NCBI GenBank assembly: GCA_913063405.1
Contig: CAJXZB010000008.1
Coordinates: forward strand, 33,527 to 97,526
Source: an uncultured Ulvibacter sp.
GTDB taxonomy: Bacteria; Bacteroidota; Bacteroidia; Flavobacteriales; Flavobacteriaceae
Length of the DNA: 64,000 nucleotides
Reading direction: 5' to 3'
Shown here: positions 28,640 through 38,835 of the stretch, piece after piece
Layout: each line of letters starts with the position of its first letter
Position numbering within the stretch: the first letter of the stretch is position 1
Made by a program: the position numbers and the translations under genes
Notes under the pieces: model-generated
Told to the model about the DNA's origin: nothing
Database searches by the model: none
The model's input: only the letters and a program-made list of their open reading frames with translations

Positions 28640-31600
28640 TTAGTTTATAGTTTCACAATGGAAGTGCTTATTTTCTTTTTTCATTGGAGGTTTCGTTTTC
28701 CCTCCATCTTCTTTTTCTTTAAGCATCATTTTTAGAAGCGTACTACGTTCGTCTTTAATAGCTCGTCTTTTCTGCTTATCCCGCTCCATGTCAAAATATA
28801 CAACTCCTTCGATGATGGTTTTTTCCGCTTTAGCATATACCGAAAGAGGATGGTCGTCCCACAAAACTAAATCCGCATCCTTTCCTTCTTTGATGCTTCC
28901 CACGCGATTATCGAGATGTAGAAGTTTAGCTGGATTAATAGTCACCATTTTCCATGCTTCTTCTTCTGTCATATTACCATATTTAACCACTTTGGCTGCT
29001 TCTTGGTTGAGCCTTCGAGACATTTCACCGTCATCACTATTAATAGCCACGACAACCCCTTCTTTAGCCATAATAGCTGCATTATAAGGGATGGCATCAT
29101 TTACCTCGTATTTATAGGCCCACCAATCACTAAAGGTGGAACCACCAACACCATGCTCCTTCATTTTATCGGCAACCTTGTAGCCTTCAAGAATATGTGT
29201 AAAGGTGTTAATTCTAAAGCCAAATCGTTCTGCAACTTTCATTAACATATTAATCTCACTTTGCACATAGGAGTGACAACTTATATAGCGGTCGCCGTTT
29301 AAAATCTGAGCCAATACCTCCATTTCTTCGTCATACCGAAATGGCTGTCCGCTTTTCTTTTTGGTGTCATACTCTTTGGCTCTGTTAAAGTAGTTTACGT
29401 ACAATTGTTCTACGCCCATTCTTGTTTGTGGAAAACGTTTAAAGCTCTGCCAATTGGATTGTTTTACGTTTTCCCCTAAGGCAAATTTTATAAACTTGGG
29501 ACTGTTATTATAGATCAGTTCATCTGCCTGCTCGCCCCATTTTAGTTTAATAATAGCGGATTGACCGCCAATAGGGTTGGCAGATCCGTGTAAAATTTGG
29601 ATAGAAGTAACACCTCCAGCAAGATTTCGATAGATATCAACGTCCTCGGCATCTATAACATCTTCGATGGAGACTTCGGCAGAGGAGTTATGCCCTCCTT
29701 CGTTAATCGATAAGGCGGCTATATGCGAATGCTCATCTATGATCCCTGCGGTTACATGTTTTCCAGTAGCGTCAATAACTTTTGCATCCTCAGGGTTTAG
29801 ATTTTTACCTATTTTGAAAATTTCACCATTTTTAACCAGTACATCCGTTTCTATGAGAATACCTTCGGCTTCACTTGTCCAAACCGTTGCATTTTTGAAT
29901 AGCATATCTTGCTGTTTTGGTTTAGAAACAAAACCATAACCAATGTTTGGATAGGTGAGGGGCATAATTTGTGGTTTCGAATCTTCATCCTCCTTCTCCT
30001 CTTTATCTTTTTCTGAAGCGTCCCCAGTGCGAGTTGCTATGAAACTATTTTCTAAACCATTAGGAAGAAGTAATTTACCCGTTATTCTCTCACCTTCTTT
30101 AGGAACGATCCCTGTAGCTTGGTAAATTTCCTTTGTAGCTTCATTGGTAAAGGAAAGTGTCAACCAATTATTCGAATATTTCAATTTGGAAGGATATTTT
30201 GTCTCGCCAATTTTTACTTCCGATTTTGGTTTGGAAGTTTTTCCACTAATGGTTAGTTCATAGTTTTTTCCATCCACTATCAATGAATAGTCTCCACTAA
30301 GGTCTTTTTGATCTTTTGAGTTGATTACATTTTTCTTTCCTTGAACCCAGTTTTCATAAAGAGTTGTTTCTTTATCAAAAACAGCTCCCGATGTTACTAA
30401 GAAGTTGGCATATCGACCTGGTTCCAGAGAACCTATTTTATCACTTTCTCCTAATAGTTGCGCGGGAATCGTTGTTAGCGCTGCAAGTGCTTTGGTTTCA
30501 TCGAATCCATATTTTATAGCCTTTAATAGATTATTCTTAAATTCAGAAGGCTTTTTTAAATCGTGGGTAGTTAGCGAAAAGGTAATTTCGTTATCCGAAA
30601 GAATCTTTGGGTTTGCCGGCGCTTGGTTCCACTCACGCATATCCTCTAGGGAAATATAGTCGGCTAAATTGGGGTCGCTTACATCATAAGCTTCAGGAAA
30701 ATTAATAGGAATGATATAACTAGCATTCGTTCCCTTTATGCTTTCAATAGCTTCAAATTCATCTCCGCCACCAATAATTATATAATTGAGATTGAATAAA
30801 TCCCCTATCTTATCTGCTCTTAAGTCATTTCCTTTGTCTCCAGCTTCGAAAAATGAAGTTTTTCCTTTATTCGCAATCAAGGCCTCAAGTGATCTGTCTT
30901 TTGTTGCTACATTTCCTTTTGAATACCAATCGGCGTCATAATGAAGCTGTCTCAATAAGGCCATGGCACCCATTAAAGAACCAGGATATGATTGTCGACT
31001 TGCTTTACTTTTTTCAAAAGAAAAAAACTGCCCGGAAACATCTTCAACGATACGATTTCCATCGCCACCATCGTCATTCAGCGCAACCAAAACTCCTGTA
31101 CCTCTTGCTATTCCGTCCATTAGATGCGTATTTAATACACCAAATCCAGCTTTTCTGAACTCCGCTGCTTTCTTTTTATCATATTTAAAAGAATCGATTC
31201 CCTTCTGTTCAGGTTTTATATGATCGTTCCAATAAAAACCTTCTCTAGAGGCTTCATATTGAGGAGAACGTCCTTGTCCGGGCTTGCCTTTAGGCTTTTC
31301 TATTCCGAAGCTCGTATATGGGTCGATAAAGGATGGATAAATGTGTTTTCCTTTAAGGTTTATCACCACAGCATTTTGAGGAATAGTAACAGATCGTTTT
31401 GCTTCTACTACCTTGCCGTTTTGAATTAGTAGTGTACCCTTTTTTATTACTTTGTTTGGTGTAACATAAATCGTTGCATTGGTAAATGCAGTGTAGTTAT
31501 TATTATCTTCCTTTAGCTCTTCATTCTTAGGGAAATAATCTTGAGCAATTCCACAAAAAGTAAAAAGGAGCAGAGATAAAAGCAGTTGTATTCTTTTCAT
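28640..31600 (-). CDS. Large amidohydrolase family secreted protein with two amidohydrolase-like halves
   Basis: ATGKHVTAGIIDEHSHIAA; NPAKLLHLDNRVGSIKEGKDADLVLWDDHPLS; N-terminal half also carries ATIYVTPNKVIKKGTLLIQNGKV and IGSLEPGRYANFLV. Confidence 0.9.
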   Translation of the reverse strand: MKRIQLLLSLLLFTFCGIAQDYFPKNEELKEDNNNYTAFTNATIYVTPNKVIKKGTLLIQNGKVVEAKRSVTIPQNAVVINLKGKHIYPSFIDPYTSFGIEKPKGKPGQGRSPQYEASREGFYWNDHIKPEQKGIDSFKYDKKKAAEFRKAGFGVLNTHLMDGIARGTGVLVALNDDGGDGNRIVEDVSGQFFSFEKSKASRQSYPGSLMGAMALLRQLHYDADWYSKGNVATKDRSLEALIANKGKTSFFEAGDKGNDLRADKIGDLFNLNYIIIGGGDEFEAIESIKGTNASYIIPINFPEAYDVSDPNLADYISLEDMREWNQAPANPKILSDNEITFSLTTHDLKKPSEFKNNLLKAIKYGFDETKALAALTTIPAQLLGESDKIGSLEPGRYANFLVTSGAVFDKETTLYENWVQGKKNVINSKDQKDLSGDYSLIVDGKNYELTISGKTSKPKSEVKIGETKYPSKLKYSNNWLTLSFTNEATKEIYQATGIVPKEGERITGKLLLPNGLENSFIATRTGDASEKDKEEKEDEDSKPQIMPLTYPNIGYGFVSKPKQQDMLFKNATVWTSEAEGILIETDVLVKNGEIFKIGKNLNPEDAKVIDATGKHVTAGIIDEHSHIAALSINEGGHNSSAEVSIEDVIDAEDVDIYRNLAGGVTSIQILHGSANPIGGQSAIIKLKWGEQADELIYNNSPKFIKFALGENVKQSNWQSFKRFPQTRMGVEQLYVNYFNRAKEYDTKKKSGQPFRYDEEMEVLAQILNGDRYISCHSYVQSEINMLMKVAERFGFRINTFTHILEGYKVADKMKEHGVGGSTFSDWWAYKYEVNDAIPYNAAIMAKEGVVVAINSDDGEMSRRLNQEAAKVVKYGNMTEEEAWKMVTINPAKLLHLDNRVGSIKEGKDADLVLWDDHPLSVYAKAEKTIIEGVVYFDMERDKQKRRAIKDERSTLLKMMLKEKEDGGKTKPPMKKENKHFHCETIN

Positions 31601-31695
31601 TGATAGGGTATTGGTTAATTAGTGTATTAAAGATATGAATGCAAAATAATTTTGCAAGGGCTTAACTTGGCTTTAACAACGAATTAAGAATTCTT

Positions 31696-32778
31696 TTAAA
31701 ACGATTTGTTTTCGAAATGATTCACAACTAGTGCCACCATATAACTATAGCTCATAATTCCTTTCGATTGGTTGTTTGCTTTTAAGAATTGGTCCCAAAA
31801 TGCCTTGGACAAGGTTTCAAAGGGATTTTGATAACTTTCCCAAAAGTCCCGCATTTCTTTATAACTCTTTAAAATCCCTGGATTGACAGTTTCTATAATT
31901 TCATGGTATTTGTCAATGTCTCTTCTTGCAACCTCATTAACACAATATCGCAAGGCAAAAATGTATCCAGTGTATTGAATTATTGGGTCATCGTTGTGAA
32001 GTGTTGCCAGTGTAGCAATAAAGTTGGCTTCATTTTCAGCTGCATAGCCCAATTGGTGCGCCTGTTCATGACAACTTACCACTGGAAATTTATAGGTTTT
32101 AATAAGATTATTTACTTGAGCCTCTCCAGAAAAGGGATTGTAATAACCGCTATATCCCATATAAGTAAGACCTAAACTCCATCCACTTTTTTTAATACTC
32201 TTAGGGTTATAAGATAGGTTGGGGTATTCATTTTCTAGGTTCATATAGCCGTTAATCGATTTATCAAAAATCTCTTTTTGGGTATATGGGATTTCTACTT
32301 TTACACTATCTAAAAATCCAAGTTGACGATGCATTTCATTGGCCTTTGTAATAAGACGCTCGGTTGTAGAGATGAGTTGCTCATTTGTATATTCGGTTTT
32401 TAAGGCCAATGTCTTGTGCAAAGGGAGACGATAATAATTCAATCCCCAAAGGACATTGAATACAAAATATATTACGGAAAGCGTTGCGGTAATATCTAAA
32501 CAGAATCGCACTGGTTCGTAAGTAATTCTTCTACTATTTTTATAGATCCAGCGCAAGGCCAAAATAGTGATTAATAGATAGAATATATCTCCAATAGAAA
32601 AAGGAATCCAACCAAATAAATATCGTGATATTGACGAAATAACTGGATACAAACCCTGGCTGTAATAGGTTTCGATAAAGCTTGGAAACTTCTTTAATAT
32701 TTGCAAAACTAGAACCTGTAACGGCAATAAAAATGATAAAATTAACATGGTTCTTTTTCGCATATCCCAAACATACAA
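31696..32778 (-). CDS. DUF3810 domain-containing membrane protein (likely zinc metalloprotease-like)
   Basis: VVSCHEQAHQLGYAAENEANF motif and N-terminal TM helices. Confidence 0.85.
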   Translation of the reverse strand: MYVWDMRKRTMLILSFLLPLQVLVLQILKKFPSFIETYYSQGLYPVISSISRYLFGWIPFSIGDIFYLLITILALRWIYKNSRRITYEPVRFCLDITATLSVIYFVFNVLWGLNYYRLPLHKTLALKTEYTNEQLISTTERLITKANEMHRQLGFLDSVKVEIPYTQKEIFDKSINGYMNLENEYPNLSYNPKSIKKSGWSLGLTYMGYSGYYNPFSGEAQVNNLIKTYKFPVVSCHEQAHQLGYAAENEANFIATLATLHNDDPIIQYTGYIFALRYCVNEVARRDIDKYHEIIETVNPGILKSYKEMRDFWESYQNPFETLSKAFWDQFLKANNQSKGIMSYSYMVALVVNHFENKSF

Positions 32779-32910
32779 AATTCTTTTATCACATAATTTT
32801 TATAGCCGTTGTAAAACAGTAATTTTGTGGTAGTAGGATTTCTGATTTGATTTCCGAAAGTATGATTTGTTTAACTTTTAATGTATACCTGACTACGCAG
32901 GGAATGAACT

Positions 32911-34368
32911 ATGAATGAAGCAATAAGAAACCTCGAACCGAAAACACTTTGGAATAAATTCGCAGATTTAAATGCCGTGCCTCGCCCTTCAAAAAAAGAA
33001 GAACGGGTGATTGCATTTATGAAAGCCTTTGGTAATAATCTTGGCTTGGAAACAATGGAGGATAGTGTTGGAAACGTAATTATTCGAAAACCGGCGACTA
33101 CCGGGTTAGAGGATAGAATGACAATTGTAATGCAGTCCCATTTGGATATGGTGCATCAAAAAAATAGTGATACAATTTTCGATTTTGATACTCAGGGAAT
33201 TGAGATGTATGTGGATGGAGGTTGGGTACGTGCAAACGGAACTACCTTAGGGGCTGATAACGGCTTGGGAGTTGCCACGATTATGGCAATTTTGGAGAGT
33301 GATAGTATTGCACATCCAGCAATAGAAGCACTTTTTACTATAGACGAGGAAACCGGAATGACGGGAGCAATGGGTTTAAAAGGCGGACTACTAACAGGTG
33401 ATATTTTACTGAATCTCGATACAGAAGAAGATGACGAAATAGGAGTGGGGTGTGCTGGTGGAGTTGATGTAACTGCTAATAGAAGTTATACTGAAATTGA
33501 TGTTCCAGCGAATGTTGAGGTATATAACGTTAGTGTTAAAGGTTTACAGGGCGGACACAGTGGAATGGACATTATAAAAGGCCTCGGGAACGCGAATAAA
33601 ATAATGAATCGTTTACTTTATGCCGTAAAGGACTTGATCCACCTTTCTGAATTGAAAGGAGGAAGTCTTCGGAATGCAATCCCTAGAGAGAGTAGTGCAA
33701 CTGTTGTTGTTCCAAATGATGAGGTAGCTGCTTTTCTTTCAGAAGTAAAGAAAACAACTGAAGCTATTACTTCAGAATACAAATCATTGGAGTCAAATCT
33801 TTCAATAACTGCTCAAAAGACAGATACGATCCCTGAAAAAGTAATGGATGCCTCAGGACAAAAAGCTCTTATTAATGCTATTTATGCAGCTCATAATGGT
33901 GTATATAGAATGAGTCCAGCTATTGAAGACTTGGTAGAGACCTCTAATAATATTGCTAAAATAACTGTACAAAATAGTGAGATTAAAGTGGAATGTTTGT
34001 CACGATCTTCGGTGAAATCATCTATTGATGATTTAGTACAAACCCTAGCAGCCGTTTTTGAAATGGCTGGATTTGAGGTTGCAGCTACTGGAGAGTATCC
34101 AGGTTGGACTCCTAATATGGATAGTGATATATTAAAAGTTTTAGATACTCTATATGAAAAAATAAATGGTAAAAAAGCACATGTCGCTGCCTGCCATGCT
34201 GGATTGGAATGTGGTATTCTTGGACAGAATTATCCTAACATGGATATGATTTCTTTTGGCCCAACCATCAAAGGAGCGCATTCTCCAGATGAGCGGGCAA
34301 GTATTTCTTCGGTGCAAAAATATTGGAAATTTGTGCTTGCAATCCTTGAGGATATTCCGGGGAAATAG
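32911..34368 (+). CDS. pepD: Aminoacyl-histidine dipeptidase (M20 family)
   Basis: LEPKTLWNKFADLNAVPRPSKKEE; MQSHLDMVHQK; LGADNGLGVA; LLNLDTEEDDEIGVGCAGG. Confidence 0.95.
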   Translation: MNEAIRNLEPKTLWNKFADLNAVPRPSKKEERVIAFMKAFGNNLGLETMEDSVGNVIIRKPATTGLEDRMTIVMQSHLDMVHQKNSDTIFDFDTQGIEMYVDGGWVRANGTTLGADNGLGVATIMAILESDSIAHPAIEALFTIDEETGMTGAMGLKGGLLTGDILLNLDTEEDDEIGVGCAGGVDVTANRSYTEIDVPANVEVYNVSVKGLQGGHSGMDIIKGLGNANKIMNRLLYAVKDLIHLSELKGGSLRNAIPRESSATVVVPNDEVAAFLSEVKKTTEAITSEYKSLESNLSITAQKTDTIPEKVMDASGQKALINAIYAAHNGVYRMSPAIEDLVETSNNIAKITVQNSEIKVECLSRSSVKSSIDDLVQTLAAVFEMAGFEVAATGEYPGWTPNMDSDILKVLDTLYEKINGKKAHVAACHAGLECGILGQNYPNMDMISFGPTIKGAHSPDERASISSVQKYWKFVLAILEDIPGK

Positions 34369-34430
34369 GAAAAGGAATGATAATTGTATTAACTTTATCA
34401 TAATATTAATCTATAATACAAAACAAACAC

Positions 34431-34928
34431 ATGGGATTATTTTCATTTATTAAAGATGCTGGAGCAAAGGTTTTTGGTATTGGTAAAACGACTGCCGAAG
34501 AAAAAGCCGAAGCTAGGCTTGAAGAGACGGCAAGAATTGAAGCACAAAACGAACGCGCTTCACAACGACTAATTAATACAATTAGTGATTTAGGGTTTGA
34601 AGTTGAAAATATTTGCGTTTCTATTGACGGAGATGTTGCAACGGTAAACGGAACTGCTAAGAATCAAGAGACACGGGAGAAAGTGATTTTGGTTATTGGC
34701 AATACCGCTGGAATTGCAGGTGTAGAAGACGCTATGGATGTAGCGATTGAAGAACCGGTAGCTACCTTTCATACGGTAGAGAGAGGCGATACATTAGGTA
34801 AAATTGCTAAGAAAGTTTACGGAAACGCAATGAAGTATCCTGTAATTTTTGAAGCAAATAGACCTATGCTTACACATCCAGATAAAATTTATCCTGGACA
34901 AGTTTTACGTATTCCTGCTTTGGACTAG
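34431..34928 (+). CDS. lysM: BON + LysM domain protein
   Basis: BON-like VSIDGDVATVNGTAKNQETREKVILVIGNTAGIAGVED and LysM HTVERGDTLGKIAKKVYGNAMKYPVIFEANRPML. Confidence 0.88.
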   Translation: MGLFSFIKDAGAKVFGIGKTTAEEKAEARLEETARIEAQNERASQRLINTISDLGFEVENICVSIDGDVATVNGTAKNQETREKVILVIGNTAGIAGVEDAMDVAIEEPVATFHTVERGDTLGKIAKKVYGNAMKYPVIFEANRPMLTHPDKIYPGQVLRIPALD

Positions 34929-34935
34929 AATTAAC

Positions 34936-34991
34936 AATAGGCATAAAAAAACCGCCCTGCCTTTTGGCGGGGCGGTTTTTTTATGCCTATT
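34936..34991. terminator. Bidirectional terminator, perfect 22-bp inverted repeat
   Basis: AATAGGCATAAAAAAACCGCCC / GGGCGGTTTTTTTATGCCTATT with a 12-nt loop between convergent genes. Confidence 0.92.
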
Positions 34992-35000
34992 AATAAAGAA

Positions 35001-36107
35001 CTACTTCTTTACAATGTCTGTAAGTTCCAACTCGAAGACGAGATCTGAATTGGGAGGAATGAGACCTCCAGCACCTTGCTCTCCATATCCTAAATGAGCA
35101 GGAATAAATATAGTTGCTTGATCACCCACACTCATCATTAATAATCCTTCTCTAAACCCAGGGATTAACCGAGCTTCTTTACTATAATCTGATGGCATAG
35201 GAGTATAACTATTTCTAGCTATCTTTTGATCGCTTAGCATTTCGAATTTCTCTTCTTTTTCTCGAATGTTCGAATCGAATAACGTACCATTTGAAAGATA
35301 TCCGGCATAGTTCATTAATATTTTGTCTCCTTCGTTTGGTTTAGCGCCATCTCCTTTATTAGTAAAGAATACTTTAACTCCAGAAGGTAATTCTTGTGCT
35401 TTTCCTTTTAGTTCTTCAAATCCAACAGCCACATCAGCGCCAATTTTTGTTTTACGAGCTTCAGCTTCTTTTTTCGCAAGCTCGATGTTCTCCATCTCTT
35501 TTGTAAAAGAAGGAATTTTAGTACCAGATGTATTAATGATGCTTACGGTTTGAAGTATAATTGGATCAACTGGTTTGTCTCCTGGCTTTGCTGTTTCAAC
35601 AGTCCCTAAAGAGTCAATTATTTCTTGTCCTTTTACTATTTCTCCAAAAATAGTGTGCTTCCCGTTTAACCAAGGAGTTTCCTTAAGGGTAATAAAAAAC
35701 TGACTTCCGTTCGTGCCAGGACCCGAATTAGCCATTGAAAGAATACCTTTTTTACTGTGAGTTAACGAGTCTGCAAATTCATCAGGAAAACGATATCCAG
35801 GATTTCCTGAACCATCTCCTTTTGGATCTCCACCTTGTATCATAAAATCTTTTATAATACGATGAAACGTAAGTCCGTCATAAAATGGCTTCCCTTTATA
35901 GAGAGAATCAACCATATCGTTTGTTCCTTCAGAAAGTGCAACAAAATTTGCAACTGTAAGTGGCGCCTGTTCGTTATAAAGTTTAGCGACAAATGTTCCT
36001 TTGTTGGTTACAAATTCAGCATAAACACCTTTGTCCAGACCTGGGTACTTAGTTTGACATGAGGCAAATGCCAATGACATGAATAAAAATAAAATAGCTA
36101 GATTTTT
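35001..36107 (-). CDS. Peptidyl-prolyl isomerase lipoprotein, cyclophilin domain fused to FKBP domain (track ORF extends to 36140)
   Basis: Cyclophilin: FHRIIKDFMIQGGDPKGDGSGNPGYRFPDEF, MANSGPGTNGSQFFITL; FKBP: LMNYAGYLSNGTLFDSN, IPGFREGLLMMSVGDQATIFIPAHLGYGEQGAGGLIPPNSDLVFELEL. Confidence 0.95.
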   Translation of the reverse strand, partial: KNLAILFLFMSLAFASCQTKYPGLDKGVYAEFVTNKGTFVAKLYNEQAPLTVANFVALSEGTNDMVDSLYKGKPFYDGLTFHRIIKDFMIQGGDPKGDGSGNPGYRFPDEFADSLTHSKKGILSMANSGPGTNGSQFFITLKETPWLNGKHTIFGEIVKGQEIIDSLGTVETAKPGDKPVDPIILQTVSIINTSGTKIPSFTKEMENIELAKKEAEARKTKIGADVAVGFEELKGKAQELPSGVKVFFTNKGDGAKPNEGDKILMNYAGYLSNGTLFDSNIREKEEKFEMLSDQKIARNSYTPMPSDYSKEARLIPGFREGLLMMSVGDQATIFIPAHLGYGEQGAGGLIPPNSDLVFELELTDIVKK

Positions 36108-36117
36108 CATAAATAAA

Positions 36118-36675
36118 TTAATTTTCTTGAGTTTGTTCAATTGATTTTAAGGTTACTTTACTTTGGACTGGTACATTAGTGTCCAGTTTATCCGTGATTC
36201 CGTAGTAGCCGTAGGCTTTATAGGACGGAAAAAAGAAGGTGATTGTCTCACCAACCTTCATAAGTTTAAGTCCATCACGCAATCCAGAAATTAAATCTTG
36301 ATTGGATTGATCGACTTTATAATTTTGTAATCCATTTTCTTCAGAAGAAAGAACTTCGGCTCCGTTTAACCGTTTTACGTCATAAGTGAAGGTTATAACA
36401 TCACCAAATTTTGGTTTGTGACTTTCAATAGAGTCTTGTTTTGTGTTGTAATAATACCAGAATCCACCGTCCGAAGCGAAGTAAGTATTTTCAGTATCGG
36501 TATCCATGATATTTTTGATCGCCACTTTCTCTTCTTCGTAGAGTTTTTTGTTACGTTCTGCCGATTCCTTAATAAACGAACCAGAAGATGACTGCACGGG
36601 TTTTCTTGCTTCAGGACCCTTACACGAAACAATTGAAACGCAAACTATTAAAATAAAGAAAAAAAAACGGGTCAT
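36118..36675 (-). CDS. gldI: Gliding motility-associated peptidyl-prolyl isomerase GldI-like lipoprotein
   Basis: Lipobox VSCKGPEARKP; degenerate FKBP domain; adjacency to the second PPIase as in Flavobacteriia. Confidence 0.8.
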   Translation of the reverse strand: MTRFFFFILIVCVSIVSCKGPEARKPVQSSSGSFIKESAERNKKLYEEEKVAIKNIMDTDTENTYFASDGGFWYYYNTKQDSIESHKPKFGDVITFTYDVKRLNGAEVLSSEENGLQNYKVDQSNQDLISGLRDGLKLMKVGETITFFFPSYKAYGYYGITDKLDTNVPVQSKVTLKSIEQTQEN

Positions 36676-36677
36676 AA

Positions 36678-37709
36678 TTAGGTTAAGGCATTTTTATAGG
36701 CAGGCAATATACTAATAAAATCAGTAATAGTAGTGTTAAGGGAATGTGAACTTCTACCCCCTGCGGCATTGGTGTGACCTCCCCCATGATAATGCGTTCT
36801 TGCAAACTCGTTCACCGAAAAATCTCCCTTGCTGCGCAATGACATTTTTACGATATTGTCCTGTTTATTTTCAATAAAGATCACTGCGAAAATAATTCCT
36901 TTTATAGAAAGAGCGTAGTTAACAAAACCTTCAGTATCTCCTTTTTTAAAATTGTTATCGTCTAATTCTTTTTGAGAAAGTACAATATATGCTGTACTGT
37001 ACTCAGGAAGAATGGTTAGATTTTTCAGGGCAACACCTAAGAGACGCATACGATTTGGACTATTTGTATCGTATATGTTTTGATGAATGCTTGAGTTCTT
37101 GGCTCCTGATTCGATTAGCCTTGCCACAACCCTGTGAGTCGTTGCGGTAGTTGACGGAAATCTGAACGAACCAGTATCAGTCATAATCCCTGTATAAAGA
37201 TTGGTTGCGATTTCTGAGTCCAAATATGATAAGCCATCGAGTGCATCCATAAAGTGAAATACCATTTCGGCAGTGGAACTCATAGCAGTATCACTATACA
37301 TTGCAACGGCATAATTATCTGGCTGTTGGTGATGATCGATCATCACGAACTGAGCGTTGCTTTTTTCAAGTTGCTCCCGTACGTCTCCAATTCTGGATAA
37401 TGAGTTAAAATCGAGTGTGAAAATTACCGAAGCGTCGGAAATGGTCACAGCGCTCTTATCTGTTTCTTTTTCGTGAATAATAATAGTTTCACAACCAGGC
37501 ATCCATTTTAAGAAATCTGGAAAATCGTTTGGCATGAGTACTGTTACTCCATGGCCGAGTTTCTTCAGAAAAAAATAAAGCCCCAAACAAGAGCCAATGG
37601 CGTCTCCATCTGGATTTTTATGACCAACCACAACAATCTTTTTGGGAGAATCAAGTAGCTGTTTTACGACCTGGATAGTTTCAATATTCATATAGGCGCG
37701 AAGATACAA
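36678..37709 (-). CDS. DHH-family bifunctional oligoribonuclease/PAP phosphatase-like protein
   Basis: VVGHKNPDGDAIGSCLGL, MIDHHQQPDNYA, TGIMTDTGSFRF, GGGHTNAAGG. Confidence 0.93.
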   Translation of the reverse strand: MYLRAYMNIETIQVVKQLLDSPKKIVVVGHKNPDGDAIGSCLGLYFFLKKLGHGVTVLMPNDFPDFLKWMPGCETIIIHEKETDKSAVTISDASVIFTLDFNSLSRIGDVREQLEKSNAQFVMIDHHQQPDNYAVAMYSDTAMSSTAEMVFHFMDALDGLSYLDSEIATNLYTGIMTDTGSFRFPSTTATTHRVVARLIESGAKNSSIHQNIYDTNSPNRMRLLGVALKNLTILPEYSTAYIVLSQKELDDNNFKKGDTEGFVNYALSIKGIIFAVIFIENKQDNIVKMSLRSKGDFSVNEFARTHYHGGGHTNAAGGRSSHSLNTTITDFISILPAYKNALT

Positions 37710-37769
37710 TTTAATACTATTTAGATGCCAATGGTTTTATTACTTTTGAAGGAGGTTAAATCGATCAAG

Positions 37770-38769
37770 ATGAAAAGTATTTGTTTGCTTATTTTATTAG
37801 CTCTTATGGTTTCTTGTAAAAAGAAAGAAAATTTCACATTGGTTTTTGCAAGTTGTAACGATCAAAATCGAGAGCAACCGCTTTGGAAGCCGATCATGGA
37901 AAACAAACCAGACTTATTTGTTTGGGGCGGAGATAATATCTATGCGGATACGGATGACATGTCTAAAATGCAATCTGATTATAACAAAGTTCATGCAAAT
38001 TAAGGATTATACCAAGTTGTTGGAAACTGTTCCTGTTATTGGAACATGGGATGATCATGATTACGGAAAAAATGATGCAGGAAAGGAATGGGAACAAAAA
38101 GTAGCTGCGAAACAGCTGTTTTGGGATTTTCTGAAATTTCCAAAAGATGATCCACTTCGAGACCAAGATGGAGTGTACTATTCAAGGAAATATGGGACAA
38201 GTAATGGAAGTGTGAAAGTTATTTTATTAGATACTAAGACTTTCCGCGATTCGCTTCGGAAAAGTGAGATTGAAGGTCGTCGATTTGATCCCTGGGAAAC
38301 AAATGAGGGGAGAACAGTTCTTGGAGACACACAATGGAAATGGCTGGAAGAAGAACTGAAAGATTCCACTGCAGATTTCAATGTTATAGTAAGTAGTATT
38401 CAATTTCTTGCAAATGAACACGGTTGGGAGAAATGGGGTAATTTTCCTTCGGAAGTACAAAAAATGAAGAATACTCTTAGAAATGCTAAAGCTAAGAATA
38501 TACTTTTTGTTAGTGGGGATAGACATTTGGCCGAGTTTTCTGTAACCGAGGTAGAAGGACTTTCTTATAAATTGATAGATTTTACGACTAGTGGATTGAC
38601 GCATACCTATCCCGATAGCCCAGATGATCCAAATCGATATAGAGTAGGAAAACTGGTTAAAGACCTTAATTTCGGGGTCCTCCGATTTGATTTTCAAAAT
38701 AAAAAAGTAACGATCGAAATTAGAGGGGAAGACAACCTTCTTTTAGATAAATTAGATCAGCAATATTAA
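37770..38769 (+). pseudogene. PhoD-like alkaline phosphatase lipoprotein interrupted by a frameshift
   Basis: MKSICLLILLALMVSCKKKENFTLVFASCNDQNREQPLWKPIMENKPDLFVWGGDNIYADTDDMSKMQSDYNKVHAN-stop (to 38003), then the +1-offset frame KDYTKLLETVPVIGTWDDHDYGKNDAGKEW... to 38769. Confidence 0.82.
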
Positions 38770-38784
38770 ACTAAATTTAACTGC

Positions 38785-38814
38785 TTGCATATGATACTTA
38801 AAGTGCTATTTTTG
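38785..38814 (+). promoter_or_regulatory. Bacteroidetes-type promoter for ndk (TTG-N19-TATTTTTG)
   Basis: TTG at 38785-38787, TATTTTTG at 38807-38814, spacer 19 nt, 22 bp before the ndk ATG. Confidence 0.7.
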
Positions 38815-38835
38815 CACAAAATTTAAAAGATCGTA

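Noticed and set aside
27340-31600. Tandem amidohydrolases as a novel degradative system
   Set aside because: Adjacent secreted amidohydrolase pairs are common in Bacteroidetes; nothing in sequence points to an unusual function.
37770-38769. Programmed ribosomal frameshifting in the PhoD-like gene
   Set aside because: No canonical slippery heptamer plus pseudoknot was evident; one extra T is a simpler explanation.
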